A stretch of DNA of 64,000 nucleotides from Falsibacillus pallidus (lineage in GTDB: Bacteria > Bacillota > Bacilli > Bacillales > DSM-25281). Made by a program: the position numbers and the translations under genes. This document shows positions 1 through 8,338 of the stretch, in pieces. Within the stretch, counting starts at the first letter, position 1; each line of letters begins with the position of its first letter. Location: assembly GCF_003350505.1 (NCBI RefSeq), contig NZ_QQAY01000005.1:62001-126000 (forward strand). The letters run 5' to 3'. The notes under the pieces are model-generated. The model had not been told where the DNA came from, did not search any database, and saw nothing but the letters and a program-made list of their open reading frames with translations.

Positions 1-734
1 GAAGTAATGAAGCTTTCTTCAAGTGCATCTTCTTCCGGAATCGGGTTTGCAATGACGACTCCCCCATCAAGCTGCAAGTCGCGCTTGGCAGCAATCATAG
101 CCGCCATTTCCTCTGTGCTGTCCACTTTGAAATTCACGCTGAACGGACTTGTTCTTGTATAAAAAGCAGGAAGGGTATCCGTTTCAAATCCAACCACTGG
201 TACACCATGCGTCTCCAGATACTCAAGCGTCAATCCGATATCAAGGATTGATTTCGCCCCCGCACAGACGACAGCGACATTTGTCTGCGCAAGCTCTTGA
301 AGGTCTGCTGAGATATCCATTGTCGTTTCTGCTTCACGATGGACCCCGCCAATTCCTCCTGTGACAAACACATCGATGCCGGCAAGATTGGCACAAATCA
401 TTGTAGCAGCAACTGTTGTGGCCCCATGCTTCTTGGATGCAAGCAAATATGGAAGATCCCGGCGGCTCGCTTTTTCCACTTCATTGCTTTGTGCCAGAAA
501 TTCGATTTCATCTTCTGTCAGACCGATTTTGATTTTCCCGTTAATGATGGCAATGGTCGCTGGCACCGCACCTTGACTGCGGATGATCTCTTCTACCTCT
601 TTCGTCGTCTCGACGTTCTGCGGATATGGCATCCCATGGGAGATAATCGTTGATTCAAGTGCTACAATCGCTTTTCCGCTTTCTTTTGCCTGCATTACTT
701 CTTCTGAGTATTCGAGCCATTTTTCAAAATTCAT
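1..734 (-). CDS. psuG: Pseudouridine-5'-phosphate glycosidase, 3' end cut by window edge
   Basis: PsuG splits pseudouridine 5'-phosphate into uracil and ribose 5-phosphate in the cytoplasm. The translation begins [13 protein letters not shown] and continues through family-typical stretches ([64 protein letters not shown]). The ATG at 734 follows a GAGGAGAGG ribosome site. The coding frame is still open at base 1, so about 245 residues are visible and the C-terminus is missing. It lies 15 bp downstream of the kinase psuK on the same strand, the usual two-gene operon in which PsuK supplies the phosphorylated substrate. Family assignment is by recognised motifs and is secure. Confidence 0.95.
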   Translation of the reverse strand, partial: MNFEKWLEYSEEVMQAKESGKAIVALESTIISHGMPYPQNVETTKEVEEIIRSQGAVPATIAIINGKIKIGLTEDEIEFLAQSNEVEKASRRDLPYLLASKKHGATTVAATMICANLAGIDVFVTGGIGGVHREAETTMDISADLQELAQTNVAVVCAGAKSILDIGLTLEYLETHGVPVVGFETDTLPAFYTRTSPFSVNFKVDSTEEMAAMIAAKRDLQLDGGVVIANPIPEEDALEESFIT

Positions 735-749
735 GATGTTTCCTCTCCT

Positions 750-1844
750 CTAAAAATACTTTTTATATGTCTCTTGAAGTTTTTGTTTATTTAATGCCGG
801 TGAAACGGTCTCTTCCGATTGAAGGGCGATGACGGATGCTGCCATCCCGATTTTGCATGCATCTTCTATTCTTAAGTGGTTGGTGCACCCATAAAGAATA
901 CCTGCAACAAGCGCATCCCCTGCACCCGTCACTTCCTCTACATCAATTTCAGGTGCAAGCAGAACGCCAGCCTCCCCTGACTTCGAGTAATATACAAGGC
1001 CTTCTTCGCCTCTTGTAATGACCGCTATTTCCGCACCTTTTCGGATAATTTTTTCCGCAGCTTTGAAGTAATCCCCATCAGTGGTGATTTTCATCCCTGT
1101 AAGTTCCTCTGCTTCATCACGGTTTGAAATATACCAGGCCACTCCCTCAAGTGATGCCGGGAGCTTCTTCACTTTTGGAGAAGAAACCGGAGCGATCGCA
1201 AGCTTGATTCCTTCCTGCTTGCATCTTCTGACAATATAGGCGATGACATCCTCTGTGAAATTAGTATCGACAAGCACCATGTCAGCTGCCGAAATCTGAG
1301 CCCATCTTTTTTCAATGAAGCCGGTGTCGACTCGATCATTGATATTCATATCGGCAAGCGCTACTGCCATCTCGCCTTTTTCGGTCAGAACAGCTGAATA
1401 CGTACCCGTCGTTTCATTCGGAACCATCATCGCAGATGTCATCTCGACATAAGGCTTCGTCTGTTCCAAAAGCCACTGTCCTTCATGATCGTCCCCGATA
1501 ATGGTCATGAGGGATGTCGGAACACCCATCCTGCCAAGGTTTTCTGCGATATTCCTCGCTACCCCTCCGCATGAGAAGCTCGTAGCAACAGGATTCGATG
1601 TGCCGAATACCAGATTCGATTCCACTTTCATTTTTCTGTCTACAATAGCTCCGCCGATGCAGACGACCCCTGATTTCTTTGGAAGTATGTAGGCTCTCCC
1701 CAATATTTTCCCCGATTTAACCAATGAAGATATATAGCCAGCAACAGCTGATCGGGATAACTGTGCTTTCTCTGCAAGCTCTGCCTGGCTGATGAACGGA
1801 TTGTTCTCAATCATCTCCAGCAGAAGCTTTTCTTTTTCATTCAT
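750..1844 (-). CDS. psuK: Pseudouridine kinase (PfkB family) with N-terminal winged-helix domain
   Basis: The protein has about 364 residues. Residues 1-55 form a winged HTH of the kind fused to many PfkB sugar kinases (ISQAELAEKAQLSRSAVAGYI). The rest is a ribokinase-like fold with the N-terminal glycine signature (FSCGGVARNIAENLGRMG) and the C-terminal anion-hole/catalytic motif VTGAGDALVAG. It phosphorylates pseudouridine for cleavage by psuG, 15 bp downstream. The start is placed at ATG 1844, after GGGGAG; a longer in-frame extension to 1871 has no ribosome site. The HTH fusion suggests self-regulation, but no operator was identified. A cre-like sequence lies upstream at 1902-1916. Confidence 0.92.
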   Translation of the reverse strand: MNEKEKLLLEMIENNPFISQAELAEKAQLSRSAVAGYISSLVKSGKILGRAYILPKKSGVVCIGGAIVDRKMKVESNLVFGTSNPVATSFSCGGVARNIAENLGRMGVPTSLMTIIGDDHEGQWLLEQTKPYVEMTSAMMVPNETTGTYSAVLTEKGEMAVALADMNINDRVDTGFIEKRWAQISAADMVLVDTNFTEDVIAYIVRRCKQEGIKLAIAPVSSPKVKKLPASLEGVAWYISNRDEAEELTGMKITTDGDYFKAAEKIIRKGAEIAVITRGEEGLVYYSKSGEAGVLLAPEIDVEEVTGAGDALVAGILYGCTNHLRIEDACKIGMAASVIALQSEETVSPALNKQKLQETYKKYF

Positions 1845-1901
1845 TTTTTCTCCCCATCCCCTTAACGCCAAATCAACACTTGTCTATATCATAAACATTT
1901 G

Positions 1902-1916
1902 TTTAAGCGCTTACAA
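1902..1916 (-). promoter_or_regulatory. Possible CcpA cre site upstream of psuKG
   Basis: Read on the minus strand the site is TTGTAAGCGCTTAAA, one mismatch from the relaxed cre consensus WTGNAANCGNWNNCW. It contains the palindromic core AAGCGCTT and sits about 60 bp upstream of psuK. Carbon catabolite control of a nucleoside-salvage operon would be sensible, but this is inferred from a short motif only. Confidence 0.45.
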
Positions 1917-2005
1917 TACTTTCTTTTCTAAAATTTCATTTAAGTGAGAATTCAATGAGGTTAATAAACCGAAAAATAGTTGGACACGACGCAGTTTTTG
2001 GGATA

Positions 2006-2023
2006 TAGTTACCTAGGTAACTA
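2006..2023. promoter_or_regulatory. Perfect 18-bp palindromic operator of the MarR/MFS operon
   Basis: TAGTTACCTAGGTAACTA is an exact inverted repeat ending 21 bp before the MarR-type ATG and just ahead of its AAAGGAG ribosome site. MarR dimers bind palindromes of this size, so this is the likely autoregulatory site controlling both the regulator and the downstream efflux gene. Confidence 0.75.
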
Positions 2024-2044
2024 ATTAACCAAAGGAGTCTTTTC

Positions 2045-2464
2045 ATGACAGATCAGCATGCCTTTTTCCATCAACTACATCAGTTGACGCGTTATTTATC
2101 GAAAGCATTGAATGATAAATTGGCCGTTCATGGCATCTACAGCAGCCAATGGACGATTCTATACCGCTTGAAGCAAATCGACCGCTGCACCCAGGCGGAA
2201 TTGGCCCACTATCTAGGAGTTGAGGCTCCAACCATCACCCGGACGCTTGCCCGTCTGGAATCGTTCGGGTGGATTGAGCGCAGTCCTGGCAAGGATAAAA
2301 GAGAAAAAGTCGTTTCTCTTACAGATAAAGCTTTGCAGGCGTTTCCTGAATGGGTTCAATCGGTCAGGGAATTTGAAGCCGAAATGCTGAAGGACGTATC
2401 AGAAGATCAGCAGAAATCCACACTTGAAACGGTACATATCATCATGAACCGCTTAAACAACTAG
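2045..2464 (+). CDS. MarR family transcriptional regulator
   Basis: This is a 139-residue winged-helix protein of normal MarR length. The recognition region is QAELAHYLGVEAPTITRTLARLESFGWIERS, followed by the wing (SPGKDKREKVVSLTDKA) and a C-terminal dimerisation helix. The start is ATG 2045 behind AAAGGAG. It ends 13 bp before an MFS transporter, so the two form an operon. The 18-bp palindrome at 2006-2023 is the probable operator. The arrangement resembles ywoH-ywoG of B. subtilis, but I do not assert orthology. It probably represses its own efflux pump until a small ligand binds; the ligand is unknown. Confidence 0.9.
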   Translation: MTDQHAFFHQLHQLTRYLSKALNDKLAVHGIYSSQWTILYRLKQIDRCTQAELAHYLGVEAPTITRTLARLESFGWIERSPGKDKREKVVSLTDKALQAFPEWVQSVREFEAEMLKDVSEDQQKSTLETVHIIMNRLNN

Positions 2465-2477
2465 GAGGAATATTCGA

Positions 2478-3677
2478 ATGAACACACAAAAACTCTGGAC
2501 GAAGGAATTCCTCGGAATCTCTTTTTCTAGCTTCTTTTTATTTTTGACCTTTTATATCCTGCTTGTCACCCTGCCGATCTACACGTTGGACGAGCTTCAC
2601 GGCAATGAACAGGAAATCGGGCTCATCGTCGCCATCTTCCTCGTTTCTGCCGTCCTTTGCCGACCATTTTCAGGCAGGTGGATCGAAAGCCTTGGCCGAA
2701 AGAAAATCCTGTTGATTTCCATGATTCTCTTTTTCGTCGCTACCCCTTTTTACTTTCTGGCAAAAAGCTTCGTTGTTTTATTGGCGCTGCGCTTTTTCCA
2801 TGGAATCGGCTTTGGAATGGCAACGACCGTGACAGGGACGATTGCAGCAGATATCGTTCCAAATGAACGCCGCGGGGAAGGAATGGGATACTTCGCTACG
2901 TTTATGAACTTGGCCATGGTTATCGGTCCGTTCCTTGGTTTGACGGTCATTCACTACAGCAGCTTTCATGTCTTGTTTTTACTTTGTGCCATATTCGCTG
3001 CATTAGCTCTTGGATGCGCACTTCTAGTAAAATTACCGGCAGGCGCAAAAAAACACTCTTCTGTCCAGCGGCCGAAACTGAGCATCCATGACTTTTTCGA
3101 AAAAAGAGCCCTGCCGATTTCGTTATCGGCCGGCTCATTGTCATTTGCCTATTCTTCCATCCTTTCCTTCATTTCTGTTTATGCGAAAGGATTGGGACTT
3201 GTCGAAGCCGCGAGCTTCTTCTTCGTTGTGTACGCGGCGGCCATCATCTTATCCAGACCTTTCACGGGAAAATGGTTTGACCGCTACGGGGAAAATTTCA
3301 TCATCTACCCGTCCATTTTGTTTTTTGCCATCGGAATGTTTGTCTTGAGCATCGTCCATTCCGCACCGCTGCTCTTGGTTGCAGGCGCGTTGATCGGACT
3401 TGGCTACGGCACACTGGTTCCAGGACTTCAAACTGTGGCTTTGAATTCAGCACCGCCCCATCGGAGAGGCATAGCCACTGCGACGTTCTTCACCGTCTTT
3501 GACTCCGGAATCGGATCAGGGTCCTTCCTTCTAGGACTCCTCGCAGCCGCGGCCGGATATAGCAAGCTATACCTTTACCTGTCCATTTACATCCTGATTA
3601 TGGGAGTAGGCTACCACCTGCTTCATGGCAGGAAAAAGCGGGGGGCAGCTGTGGAAGAAGAGAAATTATCTGCTTAA
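2478..3677 (+). CDS. MFS efflux transporter, MarR-controlled
   Basis: A 399-residue, 12-helix major facilitator protein. The loop 2-3 signature is RPFSGRWIESLGRKK, and its second-half counterpart is SRPFTGKWFDRYGEN. The family includes small-molecule and multidrug exporters. It follows the MarR gene by 13 bp with its own GGAGGAA ribosome site, and is followed at once by a strong terminator at 3685-3718. Substrate cannot be read from sequence. The C-terminal tail (GRKKRGAAVEEEK) is cytoplasmic and charged. Confidence 0.88.
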   Translation: MNTQKLWTKEFLGISFSSFFLFLTFYILLVTLPIYTLDELHGNEQEIGLIVAIFLVSAVLCRPFSGRWIESLGRKKILLISMILFFVATPFYFLAKSFVVLLALRFFHGIGFGMATTVTGTIAADIVPNERRGEGMGYFATFMNLAMVIGPFLGLTVIHYSSFHVLFLLCAIFAALALGCALLVKLPAGAKKHSSVQRPKLSIHDFFEKRALPISLSAGSLSFAYSSILSFISVYAKGLGLVEAASFFFVVYAAAIILSRPFTGKWFDRYGENFIIYPSILFFAIGMFVLSIVHSAPLLLVAGALIGLGYGTLVPGLQTVALNSAPPHRRGIATATFFTVFDSGIGSGSFLLGLLAAAAGYSKLYLYLSIYILIMGVGYHLLHGRKKRGAAVEEEKLSA

Positions 3678-3684
3678 TAGGAAG

Positions 3685-3718
3685 AGCCCGCCACTGAGTA
3701 CACAGTGGCGGGCTTTTT
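3685..3718. terminator. Bidirectional rho-independent terminator
   Basis: A 12-bp perfect stem, AGCCCGCCACTG with CAGTGGCGGGCT, is followed by TTTTT. It lies between the convergent MFS gene (+) and motB (-). Confidence 0.9.
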
Positions 3719-3739
3719 GTGGCGGATATGTTTATGCGT

Positions 3740-4528
3740 TTATTCAGGCAGACTGTGCCTTGGCAAAACAAGGACTTCTACCCTTCTATTCTTTGATCGG
3801 CCTTCTGGAGTTGCGTTTGAGGCAATCGGCTTGAATTCGCCAAAGCCTTTGGCGCTGAACCAGCGGGCATCAAGTTTGTCATTATGCAGCATGATTTTCA
3901 TGAAGTTGACAGCGCGCATGACACTTAGTTCCCAGTTCGATTCGAACTTCGAAGTGTGGATTGGCACATTATCCGTATGGCCGCTGATAATCACGTTCCG
4001 AGGTGGATCCATGACCAGCAGGTCGGAGACTTCTTTGGCGACGTCAATATCGTTGCTCCTGATTTCTGCCTGTCCCGAGTTGAACAGGACGTTGTCGCGG
4101 ATTGTCAGGAGAAGCCCTTCATCTGTCAGGGATGTATCGAATTTCTCCTTCAGCCCTTTTTGCTGGATATACTGATTGATCTTCACTTGGATCTGTTTGA
4201 GTTCTTCCTGATCGAGCTTGTGCAGCTGTTCTTTCTTTTGCAAATCCGTCTGTGTCTGCTGTTCAACAGGATCGGCCTGCTTCAGCCCATGTGTTTTTGC
4301 TGTATCATCTTCCGGGGATGGCTGCGGGTAATCCATGACCCCTTCTCCCCCGATGAAAATGTCATTAAACACGTTGGAGAGCAACTGAAATTTCTGGGCG
4401 TCGACTGAACTTGCCGCAAACAAAACAATAAATAAAGCAAGTACCAGTGTCAAAAGATCCGCATACGGGATAAGCCAGGATTCATCGATATGGGAGTCAT
4501 CATGCTTCTTTTTCTTACGCCTGCTCAT
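3740..4528 (-). CDS. motB: Flagellar motor stator protein MotB
   Basis: A 262-residue protein. A basic N-terminus (RRKKKKHDD) is followed by one membrane helix containing the proton-carrying aspartate at residue 24 (WLIPYADLLTLVLAL). The C-terminal OmpA-like peptidoglycan-binding domain carries the motif VIISGHTDNVPIHTSKFESN near residue 180. It pairs with MotA as the stator that drives flagellar rotation. Residues around Asp24 match proton-type MotB rather than sodium-type MotS, as far as I can judge. The start overlaps the motA stop by 14 bp, so translation is coupled. Confidence 0.95.
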   Translation of the reverse strand: MSRRKKKKHDDSHIDESWLIPYADLLTLVLALFIVLFAASSVDAQKFQLLSNVFNDIFIGGEGVMDYPQPSPEDDTAKTHGLKQADPVEQQTQTDLQKKEQLHKLDQEELKQIQVKINQYIQQKGLKEKFDTSLTDEGLLLTIRDNVLFNSGQAEIRSNDIDVAKEVSDLLVMDPPRNVIISGHTDNVPIHTSKFESNWELSVMRAVNFMKIMLHNDKLDARWFSAKGFGEFKPIASNATPEGRSKNRRVEVLVLPRHSLPE

Positions 4529-5315
4529 CCTGCTTTACACCGCTTTCGTCTAGGATTTTATTCCGCTCACCTGCTGGCAGGTAGGAAGCAAGCTTTTGTT
4601 CGATGACCCTTGGCGCCTCTCCTTCCAAAATGGAAAGGATGCCCTCTACCATCATCAGCTTAATGTTGACTTCTTCCTTCGACTTTCTGCGTAGCTTATT
4701 GGCAAATGGATGCCAAAGGACATATCCGGTGAAAATCCCGAGCATCGTGGCAACGAATGCTGCTGCAATGGCTTTTCCAAGCTCTGCCTGATCGTCCATG
4801 TGGCTCAATGCCGCAATCAGACCAAGTACAGCTCCGAGCACCCCCAGTGTCGGTGCGTAGGTGCCTGCCTGTGAAAATATTGCAGCTCCGGAATTATGGC
4901 GGTCTTCCATCGCTTCAATTTCTTCATTTAAAACATCACGGATATAATCCGCGCTTTGTCCATCTACGGCAAGGCTTAAACCGTTGCGCAAGAACGTATC
5001 TTCCACGTCGGCAGTTTTAGCTTCAAGTGCAAGAAGGCCTTCTTTTCGCGCCAGCTGTGCCCAATCCGAAAATAATAAAATGACGTCTTTTGGATTCAGC
5101 TGTTTTTTATCCTTAAATAAAATACCGAATAGTTTAGGAACTTTCTTGAGGTCTGTTGCCGGAAACGCGATGGTTACGGCGGCAATCGTTCCAAGAATGA
5201 TGATGGAAATCGCTGCTGGATTGATGATGATCATCGGGCTCAGCCCTTTAAAAAACATACCCACTCCGATTGCAACAATCCCCAATATGATGCCAATGAC
5301 TGATGTTTTATCCAT
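4515..5315 (-). CDS. motA: Flagellar motor stator protein MotA
   Basis: A 266-residue, four-helix membrane protein of the MotA/TolQ/ExbB family. It has the N-terminal pair of helices (GIILGIVAIGVGMFF, AISIIILGTIAAVT), the large charged cytoplasmic loop that contacts the rotor, and the C-terminal helix pair (APTLGVLGAVLGLIAAL, IAAAFVATMLGIFTGYVL). The start is ATG 5315 behind GGGTGA. It overlaps motB by 14 bp. No convincing sigma-D promoter was found directly upstream; that region instead holds a phased 21-bp array (5549-5639). Confidence 0.95.
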   Translation of the reverse strand: MDKTSVIGIILGIVAIGVGMFFKGLSPMIIINPAAISIIILGTIAAVTIAFPATDLKKVPKLFGILFKDKKQLNPKDVILLFSDWAQLARKEGLLALEAKTADVEDTFLRNGLSLAVDGQSADYIRDVLNEEIEAMEDRHNSGAAIFSQAGTYAPTLGVLGAVLGLIAALSHMDDQAELGKAIAAAFVATMLGIFTGYVLWHPFANKLRRKSKEEVNIKLMMVEGILSILEGEAPRVIEQKLASYLPAGERNKILDESGVKQDEQA

Positions 5316-5472
5316 ATGTACTTCACCCTAAATCGTTATTTCCAGACTGCTTGGACTTATTGCTGCAGCCCTGGCTCTCTGAACTATGTCTATCCTTTAT
5401 ATCGGCCCAAATCGAAACTATTGAACACTTCTTTAAAAAAAGTGTTGAGTTTCCTAAAGGTGCCCAAAAGGT

Positions 5473-5494
5473 CACGCCCCGGTTTTTGTCGAAT
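5473..5494. repeat. Dispersed 22-bp element, copy 1
   Basis: The sequence starts CACGCCCCG and ends TTTGTCGAAT. Four further copies lie at 13891, 33133, 46164 and 54574, all in gaps between genes. Here it precedes a phased GCGCATA array whose first core begins 76 bp after the element's first base. Confidence 0.85.
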
Positions 5495-5548
5495 GCTGCT
5501 GGTTTTTCTGCACTTGATTTAGCATATGTAATGCTAAAATGGCCGCTG

Positions 5549-5639
5549 GCGCATAAGAAAGGGGATTTGGCGCATAGACTGTGTTGGCCGGCGCATAGCG
5601 GTCCGGTTCTCGCGCATTGGCAAGAATTTTTCGCGCATA
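5549..5639. repeat. Phased array, GCGCATA core every 21 bp (5 units)
   Basis: GCGCATA starts at 5549, 5570, 5591, 5612 (GCGCATT) and 5633, exactly 21 bp apart. The 14-bp spacers are unrelated to each other. It lies between the end of the DUF1992 gene and the start of motA, both on the minus strand, in a gap of about 400 bp with no other gene. Because 21 is a multiple of three, spurious ORFs with heptad-like CAxxxxx repeats run through it; I do not consider these genes. Confidence 0.85.
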
Positions 5640-5722
5640 GAGCTTGTGGGAAAGCAGTAACCCCATTGATTCCTGCTGTAAATCCAACAAAAAAGAGCCC
5701 ACTCAGAGGCTCCCTACAGTAT

Positions 5723-6097
5723 TTATAATAATTTCTTTTCAATTTTACTTTCGTAGTTCTTGAAAATCGATGAATTGGTGTCTTTCTTACGCTTGGACAT
5801 GAATTGATTGAACTTCACGTATTTTTCGTTGAGTTCTTTTTTCAAGCCTTCTTTTTCTTCTTCGTCTTCACACATGGAAATCAGCTTTTCGATTGACATC
5901 ATTTCTTTGCGAATTTCAGCTTCTTCCATGGAGTATCCCGCATTTTTCATTATACGGTAAGCCATGCGCATATCGGGTGGAACATGTTCAAATTCGTCTT
6001 TCGGCAAAGGTTTTCCGTAGCCGGGCAGATTATCAAATTCACCGTTTCGTTGTGCTTCTTTAATTCTCTGTTCGGAAATGATACTGAAAAAATCCAT
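5723..6097 (-). CDS. DUF1992 domain protein (DnaJ-homologue C28 type)
   Basis: A 124-residue soluble protein of the DUF1992 family, recognised by IISEQRIKEAQRNGEFDNLPGYGKPL near the N-terminus and the MAYRIMKNAGY segment. The second half is strongly charged and predicted helical (KKELNEKYVKFNQFMSKRKKD). E. coli YhdN and part of eukaryotic DNAJC28 belong to the family. The biochemical role is not established. It stands alone on the minus strand, with a phased array downstream. Confidence 0.8.
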   Translation of the reverse strand: MDFFSIISEQRIKEAQRNGEFDNLPGYGKPLPKDEFEHVPPDMRMAYRIMKNAGYSMEEAEIRKEMMSIEKLISMCEDEEEKEGLKKELNEKYVKFNQFMSKRKKDTNSSIFKNYESKIEKKLL

Positions 6098-6269
6098 ATT
6101 GCCAGCACCCTTCTATCATATATTTACTACTATTATTATATCTTAACAGCCGGTTAAGAAAACGCTTACATGCTCTTGAATCGTGTCAAAATTGCAACAT
6201 TTTTACAATTTCATAAGTGAAGGCGTTCTGGAAAAGCTATAAGTATCCAATCAGGAAGGAGTGAACGAA

Positions 6270-6428
6270 TTGGCAAGAGGCACAGGCTTCAACCACAAAG
6301 AAAAAGGAAATCCTGGCGATTTCCCTAAAAACAGCCAGGCGAAGAAGCATACGAAGGAACGAATCGAAGACGAAGAATTCATCACAACGCAAGAAGCATT
6401 CAAGAACCGCGTTGAAGAAAGCGAGTAA
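6270..6428 (+). CDS. Small hydrophilic protein (52 aa), function unknown
   Basis: A TTG start at 6270 follows AGGAAGGAG at 6253-6261 with good spacing. It reads (M)ARGTGFNHKEKGNPGDFP and so on to TAA at 6428. The protein is short, very hydrophilic and lysine- and glutamate-rich, with no cysteine or membrane segment. Size and composition recall minor small acid-soluble spore proteins, but I cannot match it to a named family. Coding is supported by the ribosome site, the clean frame and the stop placed just before the hmp terminator. Confidence 0.65.
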   Translation: MARGTGFNHKEKGNPGDFPKNSQAKKHTKERIEDEEFITTQEAFKNRVEESE

Positions 6429-6430
6429 AC

Positions 6431-6458
6431 AAAAAGGCGTGCTTCTTCAGCACGCCTT
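6431..6458 (-). terminator. Terminator of hmp
   Basis: The stem AAGGCGTGC/GCACGCCTT runs, on the minus strand, into TTTTTGTTT. It may also end the small upstream plus-strand gene. Confidence 0.8.
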
Positions 6459-6464
6459 CATTCA

Positions 6465-7688
6465 TTAGTTTTTGGCTTCTGTTTCTACTGGTTCTGTGTT
6501 GAGTGTCATTGCCGGTCCGAAGAATTCGTAGCGGATGCGGTCTTCCTGAATGCCGATTTCTTTGAGTTGGCGGATGATGGATTCCATGAATCTAGCTGGT
6601 CCGCAGACATAGCAGATAGAATCTGATGATGGAACAGCTTGTCTGAGGAAGCTCTTTTCAATATATCCTTGGAAGTGGCCCGCAGAGCTGTCTGCATCAT
6701 ATCCGAAATATGCAGTGGCATTATCTAGCTTGTCGCAAGCTTCGTTCACTTCATCCAAGAATGCATGCATTTGGTTGTTGCGAGCTGCCTGGATGAATGT
6801 AATGGTGTTTTCTGCTTTTTGATCTGCCAATGTTTTCAGCATGCTGATCATCGGAGTCACCCCGACTCCCCCTGCAATCAATGTGATTGGAGCATGTGGA
6901 TTGCTTTCCAATACGAAGTCTCCAGCTGGTGCACTGACTTTGATCGTATCGCCGACATTTACGCCATCATGAAGGAAGTTTGATACTTTTCCTTTTGGAT
7001 TGCATTCTGCTTCGCGCTTTACGGAAATGCGGTAGTAGTCTTTTCCCGGCGCATCAGAAAGGCTGTATTGGCGGTTCATGATATATTTTTCACCTGGGAT
7101 GGATACTTGGATTGTGATATATTGTCCAGGAGTGAAGCTCGCTACTTTTCCACCATCTTTTGGTTTCAAATAGAATGATGTGATAACAGAGCTTTCTTCT
7201 TTTTTGTCAGCCACGACGAATTCCTTGAAATCGATCCAGCCGCCTTCTTGTTCTTGGGCTTCTGTGTACATCGCTCTTTCCACGCTGATGAAGACATTGG
7301 CGATTTCCCCGTAAGCTTCTGCCCAGGCATTGATGATTTCATCCGTTGCTGCCTCGCCCAGCACTTCTTTGATCGCTTCCAATAAATATTTTCCGACGAT
7401 TGGATAGTGTTCCGGTTTGATCGCAAGACTTCTGTGTTTATGGGCGATCTGCTTTACCGCAGGAACTAAAACTTCCAGCTGATCGATGTATTTTGCTGCA
7501 GCATATACAGTGTTTGCCAAAGCTGTTTGCTGGCGTCCCTGTGATTGATTTGCATGGTTAAAGATATTTAACAATTCCGGATGGTTGGAGAATAATAATT
7601 TATAAAAAGCCGTTGTAATTTCTTGACCTTTAACTTCTAATACAGGTGCAGTGGATTTCACAATCTCGATAGTTTTTTGGGATAGCAT
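6465..7688 (-). CDS. hmp: Flavohemoglobin, nitric oxide dioxygenase
   Basis: A 407-residue protein. An N-terminal globin domain (1-140) carries the proximal histidine region KHRSLAIKPEHYPIVG. A ferredoxin-reductase-type FAD domain (RQYSLSDAPG) and an NAD(P)H domain (APITLIAGGVGVTPMISML; YVCGPARFM) follow. It converts NO and oxygen to nitrate using NAD(P)H, protecting the cell from nitrosative stress. It is divergent from nsrR, and the shared gap has two NsrR-like boxes, so it should be repressed by NsrR and induced by NO. Confidence 0.97.
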   Translation of the reverse strand: MLSQKTIEIVKSTAPVLEVKGQEITTAFYKLLFSNHPELLNIFNHANQSQGRQQTALANTVYAAAKYIDQLEVLVPAVKQIAHKHRSLAIKPEHYPIVGKYLLEAIKEVLGEAATDEIINAWAEAYGEIANVFISVERAMYTEAQEQEGGWIDFKEFVVADKKEESSVITSFYLKPKDGGKVASFTPGQYITIQVSIPGEKYIMNRQYSLSDAPGKDYYRISVKREAECNPKGKVSNFLHDGVNVGDTIKVSAPAGDFVLESNPHAPITLIAGGVGVTPMISMLKTLADQKAENTITFIQAARNNQMHAFLDEVNEACDKLDNATAYFGYDADSSAGHFQGYIEKSFLRQAVPSSDSICYVCGPARFMESIIRQLKEIGIQEDRIRYEFFGPAMTLNTEPVETEAKN

Positions 7689-7705
7689 GTAAACCGCTCC
7701 TCTTA

Positions 7706-7728
7706 AAGTAGTATTTTTAATACATCTT
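7706..7728. promoter_or_regulatory. NsrR operator, box 1
   Basis: A 23-bp partly palindromic AT-rich sequence beginning AAGTAGTATTTTTAA and ending TACATCTT. It matches the recognised Bacillus NsrR site pattern built on ATTTTAAATACATCTT. It lies 18 bp upstream of hmp and so overlaps its promoter region. Confidence 0.8.
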
Positions 7729-7752
7729 TAAGATACTCCTCGGCAATCCTTA

Positions 7753-7775
7753 AAGCAATATTTTAAATACATCTT
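7753..7775. promoter_or_regulatory. NsrR operator, box 2
   Basis: A second copy in the same orientation, AAGCAATATTTTAAATACAT followed by CTT, 47 bp from box 1. It lies on the nsrR side of the divergent gap, which fits control of both hmp and nsrR itself. Confidence 0.8.
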
Positions 7776-7843
7776 TAAAATTTCTGTCACAAATTTAGAC
7801 AATGATTTGTCACAATGAGTATAATAGGTGCAGGTGATGAACA

Positions 7844-8275
7844 ATGAGACTGACAAATTATACAGATTACTCCTTGCGGGTGCTTATATATTTAGCTACG
7901 CTGAAAAACAATGAATTGGCCAACATCAAGCAGATTGCAGATGCCTATTCCATTTCAAAAAACCATTTAATGAAGGTCACATATGAGCTTGGGAAAATGG
8001 GCCTGGTTGAAACCATCCGAGGCCGAAACGGCGGAATCAGGCTGGCAAAAACACCTGAGGATATCAATATCGGAAAAATCGTAAGGAAGACAGAAGAAGA
8101 TTTTCATATGGTCGAATGCTTTGACGGCAAAAACAATCAATGCGTGATCACGCCTGTCTGCGGCCTGAAGCATGCGCTTTGGAAAGCCCTTCAAGCCTAC
8201 ATGACCGTACTCGACGGATATACACTTGCCGACCTCGTCGGAGATCCGGATGCATATCGGAAATTTTTATTATAA
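7844..8275 (+). CDS. nsrR: NO-sensing Rrf2 family repressor NsrR
   Basis: A 143-residue protein. The Rrf2 winged helix opens MRLTNYTDYSLRVLIYLATL, with the recognition region ISKNHLMKVTYELGKMG and the wing RGRNGGIRLA. Cys92, Cys100 and Cys106 (in ECFDGKNNQCVITPVC) are the expected [Fe-S] cluster ligands. NO damage to the cluster releases DNA. It is divergent from hmp, its classical target, with two matching operators in between. Confidence 0.95.
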   Translation: MRLTNYTDYSLRVLIYLATLKNNELANIKQIADAYSISKNHLMKVTYELGKMGLVETIRGRNGGIRLAKTPEDINIGKIVRKTEEDFHMVECFDGKNNQCVITPVCGLKHALWKALQAYMTVLDGYTLADLVGDPDAYRKFLL

Positions 8276-8299
8276 GAAAAGCGGAATTGGACAAATAGA

Positions 8300-8338
8300 A
8301 AAAGCTGGCTTTTGACGAGTTCAAAAGTCAGCCTTTTT
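8300..8338. terminator. Bidirectional terminator between nsrR and DUF488 gene
   Basis: The 12-bp stem GCTGGCTTTTGA/TCAAAAGTCAGC is flanked by AAAAA on the left and TTTTT on the right, so it can act on both convergent genes. It overlaps the last bases of the DUF488 gene. Confidence 0.85.

Noticed and set aside
5316-5480. Sigma-D promoter directly upstream of motA
   Set aside because: Only a poor match (AACGATTT-like) was seen. Not enough to report as a feature.
5323-5742. ORF of 139 codons with a CAxxxxx heptad pattern
   Set aside because: It arises because the 21-bp array keeps frame. It has no ribosome site, runs over the dispersed element, and similar ORFs appear in every frame of other arrays.
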